A stretch of 64,000 nucleotides of DNA from Actinoallomurus sp. (GCA_025964685.1 JAOPYG010000475.1:1-64000), one strand, 5' to 3'. Counted from the first letter of the stretch, positions 21,637 through 31,463 are shown. Numbers and translations: made by a program. The notes: generated by a model not told the origin, from the letters alone.

Positions 21637-22952
21637 AGACGGGGCGTCCAGCGGATCGGCAGGCGCTTGATGCCGTTCTGGAAGTTGGAGCGCAGCCGGA
21701 TGGGCTCACCACCCGGCTCGATGTCGTCGAGCCGGTCCAGCACGGCGTTGAACATCGCGCGCATCTGCAGCCGCGCCAGATGGGCGCCGAGGCAGAAGTG
21801 CGGGCCGTGCCCGAAGGCCAGGTGGTCGTTGTCGGTCCGCCCGACGTCGAACCGCGACGGCCGGTCGAAGGCCTCCTCGTCGCGGTTCGCCGACGAGAAC
21901 CACACGACGACCTTCTCGCCCGCTCGCACCGGAACGTTGCCGACGACGGTGTCTGTCGTCGCCGTACGCCGGAAGTTCATCACGGGGGTCCACCAGCGGA
22001 GCATCTCCTCCACGGCGCCCTCCATCAGGGAGCGGTCGGCGCGGAGCCTGGCCAGTTCGTCCGGGTTCTTCAGCAGCGCGAACATCCCGCCGGGCAGGCC
22101 GTTGCGTACGGTCTCGTTGCCGGCCACCGCGAACAGCCAGAAGAGGTTCTCGAACTCCTCGACGGCGACCGTGCCGTCATCGGCGTCCACGTGGTGCATG
22201 AGCGCGGTCATGACGTCGTCGCCGGGGTGGCGCCGCTTGTACCCGCCGAGCTCGTGCGCGTAGGCGTACAGGTCGGGCATGCCGGCCCGCGACCGGGGGT
22301 TCACGGGGTCTGAGGGGCGCAGCGCGATCGCGCGCCGCGCCATGTCGGTCGCCCTCGACGCCTCGAACGCCGCGCCGGCGGAGTACTCCGCGTCCTGGTA
22401 GCCGATCACGCGGTTGGACCAGTCGAACAGCAGCCACCGATCGGACTCGGGGATGCCGAACACGTCGGCCAGGGTGAGCAGTGGCAGGTCGGCGGCGATG
22501 TCCTTGGCGAAGTCCGCCTCGCCCTTTTCGGCCACCGCGTCGACCAGGGCGTACGCCCGCTGCTCGATCCGCGCCGCCAGCCGCGCGACCGCGCGCGGCG
22601 TGAACGCCTTGGTGAGGAGCCGCCGCAGCCGGGAGTGCTCCGGGGGATCCGTGTTGAGCATCATCCGGCACACGTAGTGGAGATCCTCGGCGTCACGGAT
22701 CTGCGTCGCGCCGAGCTGGGAGGAGAACAGCCTGGGGTTGCGGAGCACGTGGCGTACGTCCGCGTGGCGCAGCACCGCCCAGAACCCGGGGCCGGCGGGC
22801 CAGTCGTCGACCGGCCTCTCCTCGACCCAGACGACGGGTGTGGACCGCCGTAACCGGGTGAGCGCGTCGTGCGGCACCGAGCGCACGTAGGTGTCCGGAC
22901 TGTAGATCAACTCTGTGTCGGAGACCGGTCCGCTGACTCGCCGTTGAGCCAT
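21633..22952 (-). CDS. Cytochrome P450
   Basis: LAFGHGPHFCLGAHLARLQMRAMF heme loop; AGNETVRNGLPGGM I-helix; EEMLRW K-helix. Confidence 0.93.
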   Translation of the reverse strand: MAQRRVSGPVSDTELIYSPDTYVRSVPHDALTRLRRSTPVVWVEERPVDDWPAGPGFWAVLRHADVRHVLRNPRLFSSQLGATQIRDAEDLHYVCRMMLNTDPPEHSRLRRLLTKAFTPRAVARLAARIEQRAYALVDAVAEKGEADFAKDIAADLPLLTLADVFGIPESDRWLLFDWSNRVIGYQDAEYSAGAAFEASRATDMARRAIALRPSDPVNPRSRAGMPDLYAYAHELGGYKRRHPGDDVMTALMHHVDADDGTVAVEEFENLFWLFAVAGNETVRNGLPGGMFALLKNPDELARLRADRSLMEGAVEEMLRWWTPVMNFRRTATTDTVVGNVPVRAGEKVVVWFSSANRDEEAFDRPSRFDVGRTDNDHLAFGHGPHFCLGAHLARLQMRAMFNAVLDRLDDIEPGGEPIRLRSNFQNGIKRLPIRWTPRL

Positions 22953-23066
22953 TTTTCCCCTCCCGCGTCTTAGACCGTAACCCGCGTTCGCCGGTCAGGC
23001 CAAGGCCGGTTCCGGCCGCCGCACATGTCGCGGAATGCGCCACGGGCCGCCGGGGTTGCCCCAGCC

Positions 23067-23867
23067 ATGAGCCTCACTTTGCCTGGAGCACCCCTGTCGG
23101 GCCGTCCCGCGGGAGCGTTCAACGGAGATGTGAACGCCCCCGCGCACCTGCTGTACTTCGAGCCGGCGCACAAGCGCATCCGGGCCGAGTTCGGCGGAGA
23201 GACGATCGTCGACACCACGGGCGCCCACCTGCTGTTCGAGACCGGGATCCTGCCCGTCTACTACGTTCCCGAGACCGACGTGCGTACCGATCTGCTGACG
23301 CGCACCGACCACTCGACGCACTGTCCGGTGAAGGGCGACGCCGCGTACTGGACGGTCTCAGCCGGCGGGCGTACGGCGGAGAACGCCGTCTGGGGCTACC
23401 CCGAGCCGATCGCGCCGTGGCTCAAGGGCTTCGTCGCCCTCTACTGGAACGCCATGGACGCCTGGTACGAGGAGGACGAGCAGGTCTTCGGGCACCCGCA
23501 CGACCCGTACAGCCGCATCGACATCCTCAAGAGCTCGCGGCGGGTGAAGGTGAGCGCGAACGGTGAGGTCCTCGCCGAGTCGGCCCGCCCGGTGATGCTG
23601 TTCGAGACGGGCCTGCCGGTCCGCTACTACCTGCCGCGCGAGGACGTACGCCTCGGCGCGCTGGAGCCGTCCGAGACCACCAGCTACTGCGCGTACAAGG
23701 GCGAGGCGAGCTACTGGAGCCACGGCTCCGAGGACGTCGCGTGGACCTATGAGGCGCCGCTGCGCGAGGCCGAGCCCGTCCGCGACCTGGTCTGCTTCTG
23801 GAACGAGAAGGTCGACCTCGAGGTGGACGGCGAGCTTCAGGAACGGCCGGCCTCACGCTGGGGCTGA
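23067..23867 (+). CDS. DUF427 domain protein (two tandem DUF427 units)
   Basis: ETGILPVYYVPETDVRTDLLTRTDHSTHCPVKGDAAYW and ETGLPVRYYLPREDVRLGALEPSETTSYCAYKGEASYW. Confidence 0.9.
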   Translation: MSLTLPGAPLSGRPAGAFNGDVNAPAHLLYFEPAHKRIRAEFGGETIVDTTGAHLLFETGILPVYYVPETDVRTDLLTRTDHSTHCPVKGDAAYWTVSAGGRTAENAVWGYPEPIAPWLKGFVALYWNAMDAWYEEDEQVFGHPHDPYSRIDILKSSRRVKVSANGEVLAESARPVMLFETGLPVRYYLPREDVRLGALEPSETTSYCAYKGEASYWSHGSEDVAWTYEAPLREAEPVRDLVCFWNEKVDLEVDGELQERPASRWG

Positions 23868-23883
23868 CGGCTCACCGGGGAGG

Positions 23884-24660
23884 TCAGGCGCGGAGGACCT
23901 TGATGCCGGCCTCCTCGTAGGCGCCGGCGTCCGCGTCCGCCTCGGTGACCAGAATGTCCACCTCGCCGATGCCGCAGATCCTGGCGAACGCGCGCGCGCC
24001 GAGCTTGGAGCCGTCCGCGACCACGACGACGCGTTCGGCGCGCACCGCCATCTGCCGGTTGATGCTCGCCTCGTCCTCGTTGGAGCAGGTCGCCCCGCGT
24101 TCGATGTCCAGGCCGCTGACGCCGAGGAACGCCACGTCCAGCGTCACCTGGTCGAAGACGCCGTTCGCGAGCGGGCCGACCAGCTCGTAGGACTGGGGGA
24201 GCGCCACGCCTCCGGTCAGCACGATCTTGATGTGCGGGCGTACGACGAGTTCGCCCGCGATGTTGAGGGCGTTGGTCACCACGGTGACCGCGGGTGAGGC
24301 GGTGTCGGAGTGCAGGTCGGCGCGCGTGGCCAGGGCCCGCGCGAACTCGGTCGTGGTCGTGCCGCCGTTGATGCCGACGACCGCTCCGGTCTGTACGAGG
24401 TCGGCGGCGACCGTCGCGATGCGTTGCTTCGCCGACGCGCTGCGGACGCTCTTGTAGCGCAGTGGCAGGTCGTAGGTGACGCTGTGGGCGACGGCACCGC
24501 CGCGCGTGCGGGTGAGCATCTGCTGCTGGGCGAGCTGGTCGAAGTCACGGCGGATGGTCGCGGCGGAGACGCTGAGCTCCCCGGCCGCCTCCTCGACGCT
24601 GAGCCGCCCACGGCTCGCGAGCAGGGACAGCAGGCCGTTCCAGCGTTCGTACCTGCTCAT
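23884..24660 (-). CDS. DeoR family transcriptional regulator
   Basis: RWNGLLSLLASRGRLSVEEAAGELSVSAATIRRDFDQLAQQQMLTRTRGGAV. Confidence 0.92.
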   Translation of the reverse strand: MSRYERWNGLLSLLASRGRLSVEEAAGELSVSAATIRRDFDQLAQQQMLTRTRGGAVAHSVTYDLPLRYKSVRSASAKQRIATVAADLVQTGAVVGINGGTTTTEFARALATRADLHSDTASPAVTVVTNALNIAGELVVRPHIKIVLTGGVALPQSYELVGPLANGVFDQVTLDVAFLGVSGLDIERGATCSNEDEASINRQMAVRAERVVVVADGSKLGARAFARICGIGEVDILVTEADADAGAYEEAGIKVLRA

Positions 24661-24935
24661 CCGGTGTGCGGCGTGGACACATCGGCCGCCGGGCCGGGGA
24701 GGGAACGCCGCTTCCTCCCCCGAACGTCGGTGGTGGCCGCTCGTGTGTTCACCACGTCTCCCGTCGCCCGCCTGCTCAGTCGCGGGAGGCAGGGTGCAGG
24801 TCAGCGGTTAGACCAGCTGCCACCCGTGAATTTTACTGATCGTACATCCCTTACACCGCGCACGAATGTGCACGCGTGGGACTCATTGCTTCAATGGCGG
24901 AAAAGGCGGTTTTAAAAATGATTTGCGGCTGACCG

Positions 24936-25586
24936 CTAACCGAGCAGCCATTCGCCGGTATTGACGCTGACGAGGCCATAGCGGGCCGCGGCGATGACGG
25001 CCTCGCGCTGGGAGTGCACGCCGAGCTTGGTCAGCACGCTCTGCACGTGACTGCGGGCGGTGCTCCGAGTGATCTGCATGGTGCGGGCGAGTGTGGCGGT
25101 GCTCTCGCCGCGCACCAGCCGGGTCAGCACCTCGCGTTCGCGCGGCGTCAGGTAGTGCGCCAGCCGCTGCGCCTCGCTGCGCGGACGCAGCGGCATCTTG
25201 GTGCCGGTCATCGGGTCGACGACCACGTCACCGGCGTGCACGCGGGCCAGCATGGCGACGATGTCGCCGGCCTGCTGGCCCTTGTGCGCGAAGCCGCGTA
25301 CACCCGCCGCCAGCGCGGCGTCCAGAAGCTCGGCGTCGATCGAGCCCGACAGCACCACGAACTTCGTGCCCGGAGCGGAGCGTACGAGGTCGGGCAGGCT
25401 GTCGAGTGCCGAGCCGCACGGGAACTGCAGGTCGATCAGGCATACGTCGGCGGGCGCCGATCGCAGCAGGGGCAACGCGTCTTCGGGGGAATACACCACG
25501 CCGACCACGTCGTGGCCCGCCTCCGCCAGGACGAGAGCCAGCGAATCGGCGAACACCGCGTGGTCGTCGCAGACCATCACTCTCAC
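24936..25586 (-). CDS. LuxR-type response regulator
   Basis: VMVCDDHAVFADSLALVLAEAG...CLIDLQFP...LTPREREVLTRLVRGESTATLARTMQITRSTARSHVQSVLTKL. Confidence 0.9.
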   Translation of the reverse strand: MRVMVCDDHAVFADSLALVLAEAGHDVVGVVYSPEDALPLLRSAPADVCLIDLQFPCGSALDSLPDLVRSAPGTKFVVLSGSIDAELLDAALAAGVRGFAHKGQQAGDIVAMLARVHAGDVVVDPMTGTKMPLRPRSEAQRLAHYLTPREREVLTRLVRGESTATLARTMQITRSTARSHVQSVLTKLGVHSQREAVIAAARYGLVSVNTGEWLLG

Positions 25587-26308
25587 AGGCCGGCCGCCGA
25601 GGGCAGCAGGATCCGTACTCGCGCGCCACCCATCTCGCACCGGGTGACCTCGAGCCCCCCTCCGTAACCGGAGACCAGGTCGTGCACGATGCCCAGCCCG
25701 AGCGAGGCGAGCCCCCCGGCCCCACCGCCGAACCCCGGCCCGTCGTCATCGACCTGGACGACCGTCCACCCGTCTTCACACGCCACGCTCACCTCGACGC
25801 ACTCCCCGGCGACCCGGCACGCGTTGTCGAGGATGTTGCGTACGGCGCGCCACAACGCCAGGGGTTCGATGTGCGCCCACGCCGGGCCCGGGGTGTACCC
25901 GACCCGGCGGATCGAGGCCAGCCGCAGTCCGGCGACGATCTCGCCGACGAGCTCGTCCACCCGGACGCGTTCGGGACTCGGCAGGCCGCCGGGCCGGTCG
26001 TCATGCTCGTCGAGACGGCGCAGCAGGTGGTCGAGCCAGCGGGTCTCCCCGAGGAGCGCGTCGACGCGTTTGCGGCTGGCCGGACCGACGTCGTCGGAGA
26101 CGGACACGGCGGACGCGAGCATGATGATGGTGCCGAGCTCATGACGGATGTCGTGCGAAATCCTCCGCCGCCACAGATCCGGGTCCGCCCCCGGCAGAGC
26201 CGGAGCCGGGGTCGGCGGGACCATCGCGTCAGCGGGGCCGGCCACCGTCCCGTAACACCGGGGAGGGATGGTGGCAGAGGGTGAGGAGCGTGATTGTCCG
26301 TCGATCAT
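25583..26308 (-). CDS. Soluble, sensor-less histidine kinase
   Basis: RRISHDIRHELGTIIMLASAV (H-box); NILDNACRVAGE; DDDGPGFGGGAGGLASLGLGIVHDLVSGYGG (N/G boxes); overlaps the regulator by 4 nt; start uncertain. Confidence 0.85.
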   Translation of the reverse strand: MIDGQSRSSPSATIPPRCYGTVAGPADAMVPPTPAPALPGADPDLWRRRISHDIRHELGTIIMLASAVSVSDDVGPASRKRVDALLGETRWLDHLLRRLDEHDDRPGGLPSPERVRVDELVGEIVAGLRLASIRRVGYTPGPAWAHIEPLALWRAVRNILDNACRVAGECVEVSVACEDGWTVVQVDDDGPGFGGGAGGLASLGLGIVHDLVSGYGGGLEVTRCEMGGARVRILLPSAAGL

Positions 26309-26461
26309 TGCAGACCCCCGTCTTGGAAAAACATGAACCAACGTTGTCGACCGTCACCCTGTACGACGCCACTGTCCAGGCAGGCGGCGGTAAAGACAGG
26401 GTTGCTGGCCGGAGGTGGTCATGTGGTCACTGAGGGTAAACTAAGCTTGAAGTTGGCGCGT

Positions 26462-27565
26462 CTACATGCAATCGAAGTGCGACGACGACTCTCGGTAAAC
26501 TGCATGCAAAATCACCGAAAGTGACCGAGGACTGCACCGGTCGGCCACCCGCGTCAGTGCCGCGCGGCTCATGCGGCGCGCCTCCGCCGGGTTGTCGAGA
26601 AGGTACGCGACCGCGTCGGCGAGCTGTCCGGGGTCGCCCGGCGCGGTGAGCAGACCGGTCTCGCCGGCCAAGATGATGTCCGGTCCGCTCGGCGCGACCG
26701 TCGCCACGAGCGGCACGCCGGCCGCGGCCGCCTGGACCGCGGCGTACGGCACACCTTCATGGCGGCCGGTCATCACGAGCACGTCGAAGCCGGGCAGCAG
26801 GTCGGCGATGTCGTCACGCCGGCCCAGCCACATCAGCCGCTCACCGCCGAGCCGTTCGGTGAGCCGCCGGCTCAGCCGCCCCGGAAGCCGCGCGGCGGGG
26901 CCGCCGTCGCCGTCCGCCCAGACGCCGTAGACGCCTCCGGGCAGCCGGGCGATCGCGCGGGCGAACACATCCGGCCGCCGCGTTCCGTGCGCCGGGCCGA
27001 TGCCGCCGACCACCTGGGCGCCGAGGGGAAGACCGAGGATCCGCCGCGCCCTCGTCCGGGTGCTCGCGAGGTTCGGCAGGTCCACGGCGGGCCAGATGGC
27101 CCTCAGCCGTTCGGGCGCGGCCAGCCCGAGGCGGAGCGCGCGCGAGGCCGTCCGCGCACCCACGGCCAGGAACACATCGGTGTGCCGGGCCGCCCGGCGT
27201 TCGGCGAGAGTGGGCGCGGGCGGGGAGTACCAGGTGTGCACGACGCGGGCGACGCCGACGCGTGCGGCGGCAAGCCGCCCGGCCGTCCCCTCGTGGGTGT
27301 GCACGATGTCGTACGCGCCGCCGCCCAGGGCCTGCTCCAACGCGCGCGGGCCGGCCGCGCGCACCACCTCCACGCCGGACTCCTGGGCCCAGGCGTCCAG
27401 GCCGCCGGCCTCAGCGCTGACCACGGTGTGCGCGTACGCCTCCGCGTCCAGCGCCAGCGCGGCCGTCAGCGCGGCACGCGCCGGCCCGCCCTCGAACCGG
27501 TCGAGGACCAGGGCGACACGGAGCGGGGTGCTGTGCCTGTCGATGCTTTCGCTTCGCTCGGTCAT
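26462..27565 (-). CDS. Glycosyltransferase (GT4-like)
   Basis: RVALVLDRFEGGPARAALTAALAL...FDVLVMTGRHEGVPYAAVQAAAAGVPLVATVAPSGPDIILAGETGLLTAPGDPGQLADAV. Confidence 0.88.
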   Translation of the reverse strand: MTERSESIDRHSTPLRVALVLDRFEGGPARAALTAALALDAEAYAHTVVSAEAGGLDAWAQESGVEVVRAAGPRALEQALGGGAYDIVHTHEGTAGRLAAARVGVARVVHTWYSPPAPTLAERRAARHTDVFLAVGARTASRALRLGLAAPERLRAIWPAVDLPNLASTRTRARRILGLPLGAQVVGGIGPAHGTRRPDVFARAIARLPGGVYGVWADGDGGPAARLPGRLSRRLTERLGGERLMWLGRRDDIADLLPGFDVLVMTGRHEGVPYAAVQAAAAGVPLVATVAPSGPDIILAGETGLLTAPGDPGQLADAVAYLLDNPAEARRMSRAALTRVADRCSPRSLSVILHAVYRESSSHFDCM

Positions 27566-28962
27566 GGGCGCTCGCCGCGCGGCCGGTACTCCGGGAGGAT
27601 GCGCCGCATCAGCGCGCGTACCTCGTCGTCGGCGTCCCGCGCGGCCGCGTCGAGGAGCGCGACCAGGGGTTCGTTCCGGCCGTGCGCCGGCGCGGTGGCG
27701 CGGGTCGCGTAGATCAACGGATGGGCGGTGCGTACCCTCTCCTCGGAGTCGGCGAACGACCGGGCGCGCAGGCGTTCGCCGGGAGCGAGGCCGGTGAACC
27801 GGATCGTCGCGTCCGGCACGCGCAGCCCGTCGATCAGCGCGCCCACCGCCTCCAGCACCGAGGCCGGCGGGCCGGTGTCGAGCGCGAACGTCTCCGCGTC
27901 CTCGGCCATCACCGTGGCCTCCAGGACCAGCTCGGCGGCCTCACGTGCGGACATGAGATGCCGTGTGGCGTCGGGATGGGCGACCGTGATCGGCCGCCCT
28001 GCGGCGAGCTGCCCGGCGATCGCGTCCAGGGGAGAATCACCGGCCCCCGGCACACTGCCGACCCGTACCGCCGCGAAGCACGTCGGTCCGCCGGCCTCGG
28101 CCTGCAACACCAGCTCCGCCAGCCGGCGGGTCGCGCCGAGCACCGAGACGGGTTCGGCCGCCTGGTCGGTGGAGACGAGGACGAAGCGCTCCACGTCCTG
28201 GCGTACCGCCGCGCGTACGAGGTTGCGCGTGCCGAGGACATTGGTCCGCACCGCCGCGCACGGCTGCCGCTCCAGCGGCCTGGCGTCGTGGTTGAACCCG
28301 GCGGCGTGCAGCACCAGCTCGGGACGTGTGCGTTCGAACAGCTCCTCCACCTGCGGACGTTCCCTGATGTCCACCAGGGCGGCCCGGCCGGTCGTGCTCT
28401 CGGCGGTCAGCCGCGCCAGGGCGTCCTCGTCGTTGTCGAGCTGGATGAGCGTCGCGGGGCGGAGCGTGCGCAGCCTGCGGCACAGCCGGGCGCCGACCGT
28501 GCCGCACGCGCCGGTGACGAGCACCCGCCGCCCGGAGACGAACCGCCGCGCCCGCGTGCCCGCCACGATCAGCTCGTCCCTGCCGAGCAGGCGCAGCGGC
28601 TCCGTCGCCGCGGCCGCGCCCGGCGGCACGTACCGCACGTCCAGCCCGGCCGCGCAGGCCCTCTCGATCAGCCGCGCGACGCCGGCCGGCGGCAGCGAGG
28701 GGATCGCCACGATCACGACCTGCGCGCGGATCGACCAGGTGACGCCGGCGATGTCCGTGGTGCCGCCGAGCACGGGGAGGCCGAGGACCGTCTCGCGTGA
28801 CGGGGCGTCGTCGATGAACCCGACCGGCGTCAGGGCGCCCTCGGTCAGCCGCAGCGCCCTGGCCACCGAACGGCCGGCGTCGCCCGCGCCGATGATCACG
28901 GTGCGGGCGCCGGAGCGGCTCTCGTCGCCGTCGCACCGTCGCTTTCGCAAGGTCAGCCCCAC
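27562..28962 (-). CDS. CapD/FlaA1-like nucleotide-sugar epimerase/dehydratase lacking N-terminal TM segments
   Basis: VIIGAGDAGRSVARAL...GFIDDAP; second Rossmann VLVTGACGTVGARLCRRL...STDQAAEPVSVLGATRRLAELV; ATGA-type overlap with the GT gene. Confidence 0.82.
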   Translation of the reverse strand: MGLTLRKRRCDGDESRSGARTVIIGAGDAGRSVARALRLTEGALTPVGFIDDAPSRETVLGLPVLGGTTDIAGVTWSIRAQVVIVAIPSLPPAGVARLIERACAAGLDVRYVPPGAAAATEPLRLLGRDELIVAGTRARRFVSGRRVLVTGACGTVGARLCRRLRTLRPATLIQLDNDEDALARLTAESTTGRAALVDIRERPQVEELFERTRPELVLHAAGFNHDARPLERQPCAAVRTNVLGTRNLVRAAVRQDVERFVLVSTDQAAEPVSVLGATRRLAELVLQAEAGGPTCFAAVRVGSVPGAGDSPLDAIAGQLAAGRPITVAHPDATRHLMSAREAAELVLEATVMAEDAETFALDTGPPASVLEAVGALIDGLRVPDATIRFTGLAPGERLRARSFADSEERVRTAHPLIYATRATAPAHGRNEPLVALLDAAARDADDEVRALMRRILPEYRPRGERP

Positions 28963-29070
28963 CGGATTTCCACGACCGCCCCTCTCGCCTGGGCTGAGAG
29001 TACGGGCGCCGTTACGGCGCCTGAACGCGCATCGGGATGATGAGGACCTACGCCATATGGGGGACTCGGT

Positions 29071-29742
29071 TCACATCGGGGGATCATCACCGGGATTTGA
29101 CGGACGCATTCCGGCGCGCATCGCCACCGTGATCGCCTCGAGTGCCGAGTGTGCGTCGAGCTTGGACAGGAGGTTCTGGGTGTGGGTCCGTACGGTGTTG
29201 GCGGACAGACCCAGCCGGTCCGCGATCTCGGGCCGGTTCAACCCGTCGACCATGCACCGCAGGACCTCCCGCTCGCGGGGCGTCAGCTCGGCCAGGTCGT
29301 CGGCGTCCGGGCCGCCGTCGGCCAGCAGGCGCCGCAGCACCTCGCCGAGCACCGTCGGCGGTATCCAGCCGCCGTTTCCGGCCGCCCGGCGGATCACCTG
29401 CGAGACGAGGTCGGCGCTCTCGGTCTTGGGCAGCCAGCCCACCGCTCCCCGGCGCAGCGCGGTGACCATCGGGTCGAGGTCGGTGATGCCGCTCAGCACC
29501 ACGACGCGCACCTCCGGGTACCGCCGCCGCATGATGTCCAGCGCGTCCAGCCCGCTCTCCTCACCCAGGACGAGATCGAGCACGACGACCTGCGGCGCCT
29601 CGGTCGCGATCAGCGCGGTCGCGCGGCGGATGTCGTGTGCGACGGGGAGCACCTCAATGTCGGGCTCGGCGCCCAGCCGGGCTGCGAGCGCCTCGGCGAA
29701 CAACGCCTGGTCATCGACGATGAGGACGCGGATGGGCGTCAT
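29071..29742 (-). CDS. LuxR-type response regulator
   Basis: MTPIRVLIVDDQALFAEALAARLG...VVVLDLVLGEESGLDALD...LTPREREVLRCMVDGLNRPEIADRLGLSANTVRTHTQNLLSKL. Confidence 0.92.
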   Translation of the reverse strand: MTPIRVLIVDDQALFAEALAARLGAEPDIEVLPVAHDIRRATALIATEAPQVVVLDLVLGEESGLDALDIMRRRYPEVRVVVLSGITDLDPMVTALRRGAVGWLPKTESADLVSQVIRRAAGNGGWIPPTVLGEVLRRLLADGGPDADDLAELTPREREVLRCMVDGLNRPEIADRLGLSANTVRTHTQNLLSKLDAHSALEAITVAMRAGMRPSNPGDDPPM

Positions 29743-29833
29743 GGGGAAAGGATGGCCGACACCGCGTGATCCCGGATCATGCATTTGATGGAGACCGCTG
29801 CGGTGTGTGGACGCCGCCCGACGTCGCCCGACG

Positions 29834-30970
29834 TCAGGCGATGGCTCCGCATCGGCGGAGTTCGGCGATCTCCTCCCGGGAGAGACCGAGATCGGTGAGG
29901 GCCCTGTCGGTGTGCTCGCCGGCGCGTACGGGCGGGGCCGGGGTCTCGGCGGGGGTGCGGCTGAAGCGGGGCGCCGGTGCCGGCTGGGTCAGGCCGCCCA
30001 CGTCCATGAAGCCCGAGCGCGCGGTGATGTGCGGGTGGGCGGGTGCCTCGCCGAGGCCGAGGACCGGTGCGACGCAGGCGTCGGTGCCCTCGAAGATCTC
30101 CGTCCACTCCTCCCGCGTCCGGCCCTTGAACACCTCGGTGAACCGTGCCCGCGTCTCCGGCCAGCGGTCACGGTCGAGCTGTCCGGGCAGGTCCTCGTCC
30201 GCCAGGCCGAGGCCGTGCAGCAGTGCGGCGTAGAACTGGGGTTCGAGCGCGCCGACGCTCATGTAGAGCCCGTCCGCCGTCTCGTACGTGTCGTAGAACG
30301 GGGCGCCGCTGTCGAGCAGGTTGGTGCCGCGGGCGTCCTGCCAGAGGCCCTGGCCGCGCATGCCGTGGATGAAGGAGGTCAGCAGGGCGGCTCCGTCGAT
30401 CATGGCGGCGTCGATGACCTGTCCACGGCCGGACTGCGAGCGTTCGTACAGCGCGGCGAGGATGCCGACCGCAAGGAGCATGCCGCCGCCGCCGAAGTCG
30501 CCGACGAGGTTGAGCGGTGGGACCGGGCGCTCGCCGGCGCGGCCGACGGGGTCCAGTGCGCCGGCGATGGCGATGTAGTTGATGTCGTGACCGGCCATCC
30601 GCGCCATCGGGCCGTCCTGGCCCCAGCCGGTCATCCGGCCGTAGATGAGGCCGGGGTTGCGTTCGAGGCAGACGTCCGGCCCGAAGCCGAGGCGCTCAGT
30701 GACGCCCGGGCGGAAGCCCTCGACGAGCACGTCGGCCGTCTCGACGAGGCGCAGCAGCACGTCGACGCCCGCGGGGTCCTTGAGGTTGAGGCCGATCGAG
30801 TGGCGGCCCCGACCGAGTGGGTCCATCACCGCCTCGCCGCCGACACTGGCCGGGCGATCGACGCGGAGGACGTCGGCGCCCAGGTCGGACAGCACCATGC
30901 AGCCGAAGGGCGCGGGTGCCAGACTGGCGATTTCGATGACGCGGACGCCGTGCAGCGGTCCCATGCTCAC
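29834..30970 (-). CDS. CoA transferase, alpha-methylacyl-CoA racemase-like (CaiB/BaiF)
   Basis: GPLHGVRVIEIASLAPAPFGCMVLSDLGADVLRVDRP...GHDINYIAIAGAL...LVGDFGGGGMLLAVGILAAL. Confidence 0.92.
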   Translation of the reverse strand: MSMGPLHGVRVIEIASLAPAPFGCMVLSDLGADVLRVDRPASVGGEAVMDPLGRGRHSIGLNLKDPAGVDVLLRLVETADVLVEGFRPGVTERLGFGPDVCLERNPGLIYGRMTGWGQDGPMARMAGHDINYIAIAGALDPVGRAGERPVPPLNLVGDFGGGGMLLAVGILAALYERSQSGRGQVIDAAMIDGAALLTSFIHGMRGQGLWQDARGTNLLDSGAPFYDTYETADGLYMSVGALEPQFYAALLHGLGLADEDLPGQLDRDRWPETRARFTEVFKGRTREEWTEIFEGTDACVAPVLGLGEAPAHPHITARSGFMDVGGLTQPAPAPRFSRTPAETPAPPVRAGEHTDRALTDLGLSREEIAELRRCGAIA

Positions 30971-30999
30971 CCTCTCAGGATCGGTCGCTGCGGCACACT

Positions 31000-31016
31000 C
31001 TAGAACTGTGTTCTAG
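31000..31016. promoter_or_regulatory. Palindrome CTAGAAC-TGT-GTTCTAG upstream of the racemase gene; candidate TetR-family (KstR-like) operator
   Basis: 7-bp perfect inverted arms, 30 bp upstream of the start codon at 30970. Confidence 0.6.
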
Positions 31017-31150
31017 GCAGCCGCGCACCGCCTCCAGGGATGGAGAGGAGTACGAACCGGTGCTCCGTGGCCGGACGCCACGGAGAGATCACAGCGGAAC
31101 ACCCGCCGGAAAGCGTAGAAGTGGCGCGGCGGGGAGGCCGCGCCGGGGGG

Positions 31151-31300
31151 TTACAGTGCGTTCACGAATCTCGACAGCGAGTTGCCCGCCGAGGACAGGG
31201 TGCCCAGTGCGTTGTGCACGACGTGAGCCGCACCCGCGGGGGACTTCAGCAGGTAGAAAACAACAAAGGCCCCGAGTGCCCAGGTAAGGTACTTCTTCAT
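31151..31300 (-). CDS. 49-aa small membrane protein (absent from the supplied ORF track)
   Basis: MKKYLTWALGAFVVFYLLKSPAGAAHVVHNALGTLSSAGNSLSRFVNAL*; upstream GGGAGGCGGGAGCGCCAATG offers an RBS; one hydrophobic segment. Confidence 0.75.
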   Translation of the reverse strand: MKKYLTWALGAFVVFYLLKSPAGAAHVVHNALGTLSSAGNSLSRFVNAL

Positions 31301-31463
31301 TGGCGCTCCCGCCTCCCAATGAACGCCGATTTGCCGCCAACCTCTGGCGCGGACGGCATCCTTCCGGTTTCAGTTGTTCTGGTGCGAGCCGCCCGGCGGG
31401 CGACCGTCATCGCGACCGTCTGTCTCCCATGTTGAGTATCACCGCTTCGCCGCAATCTGTCGC

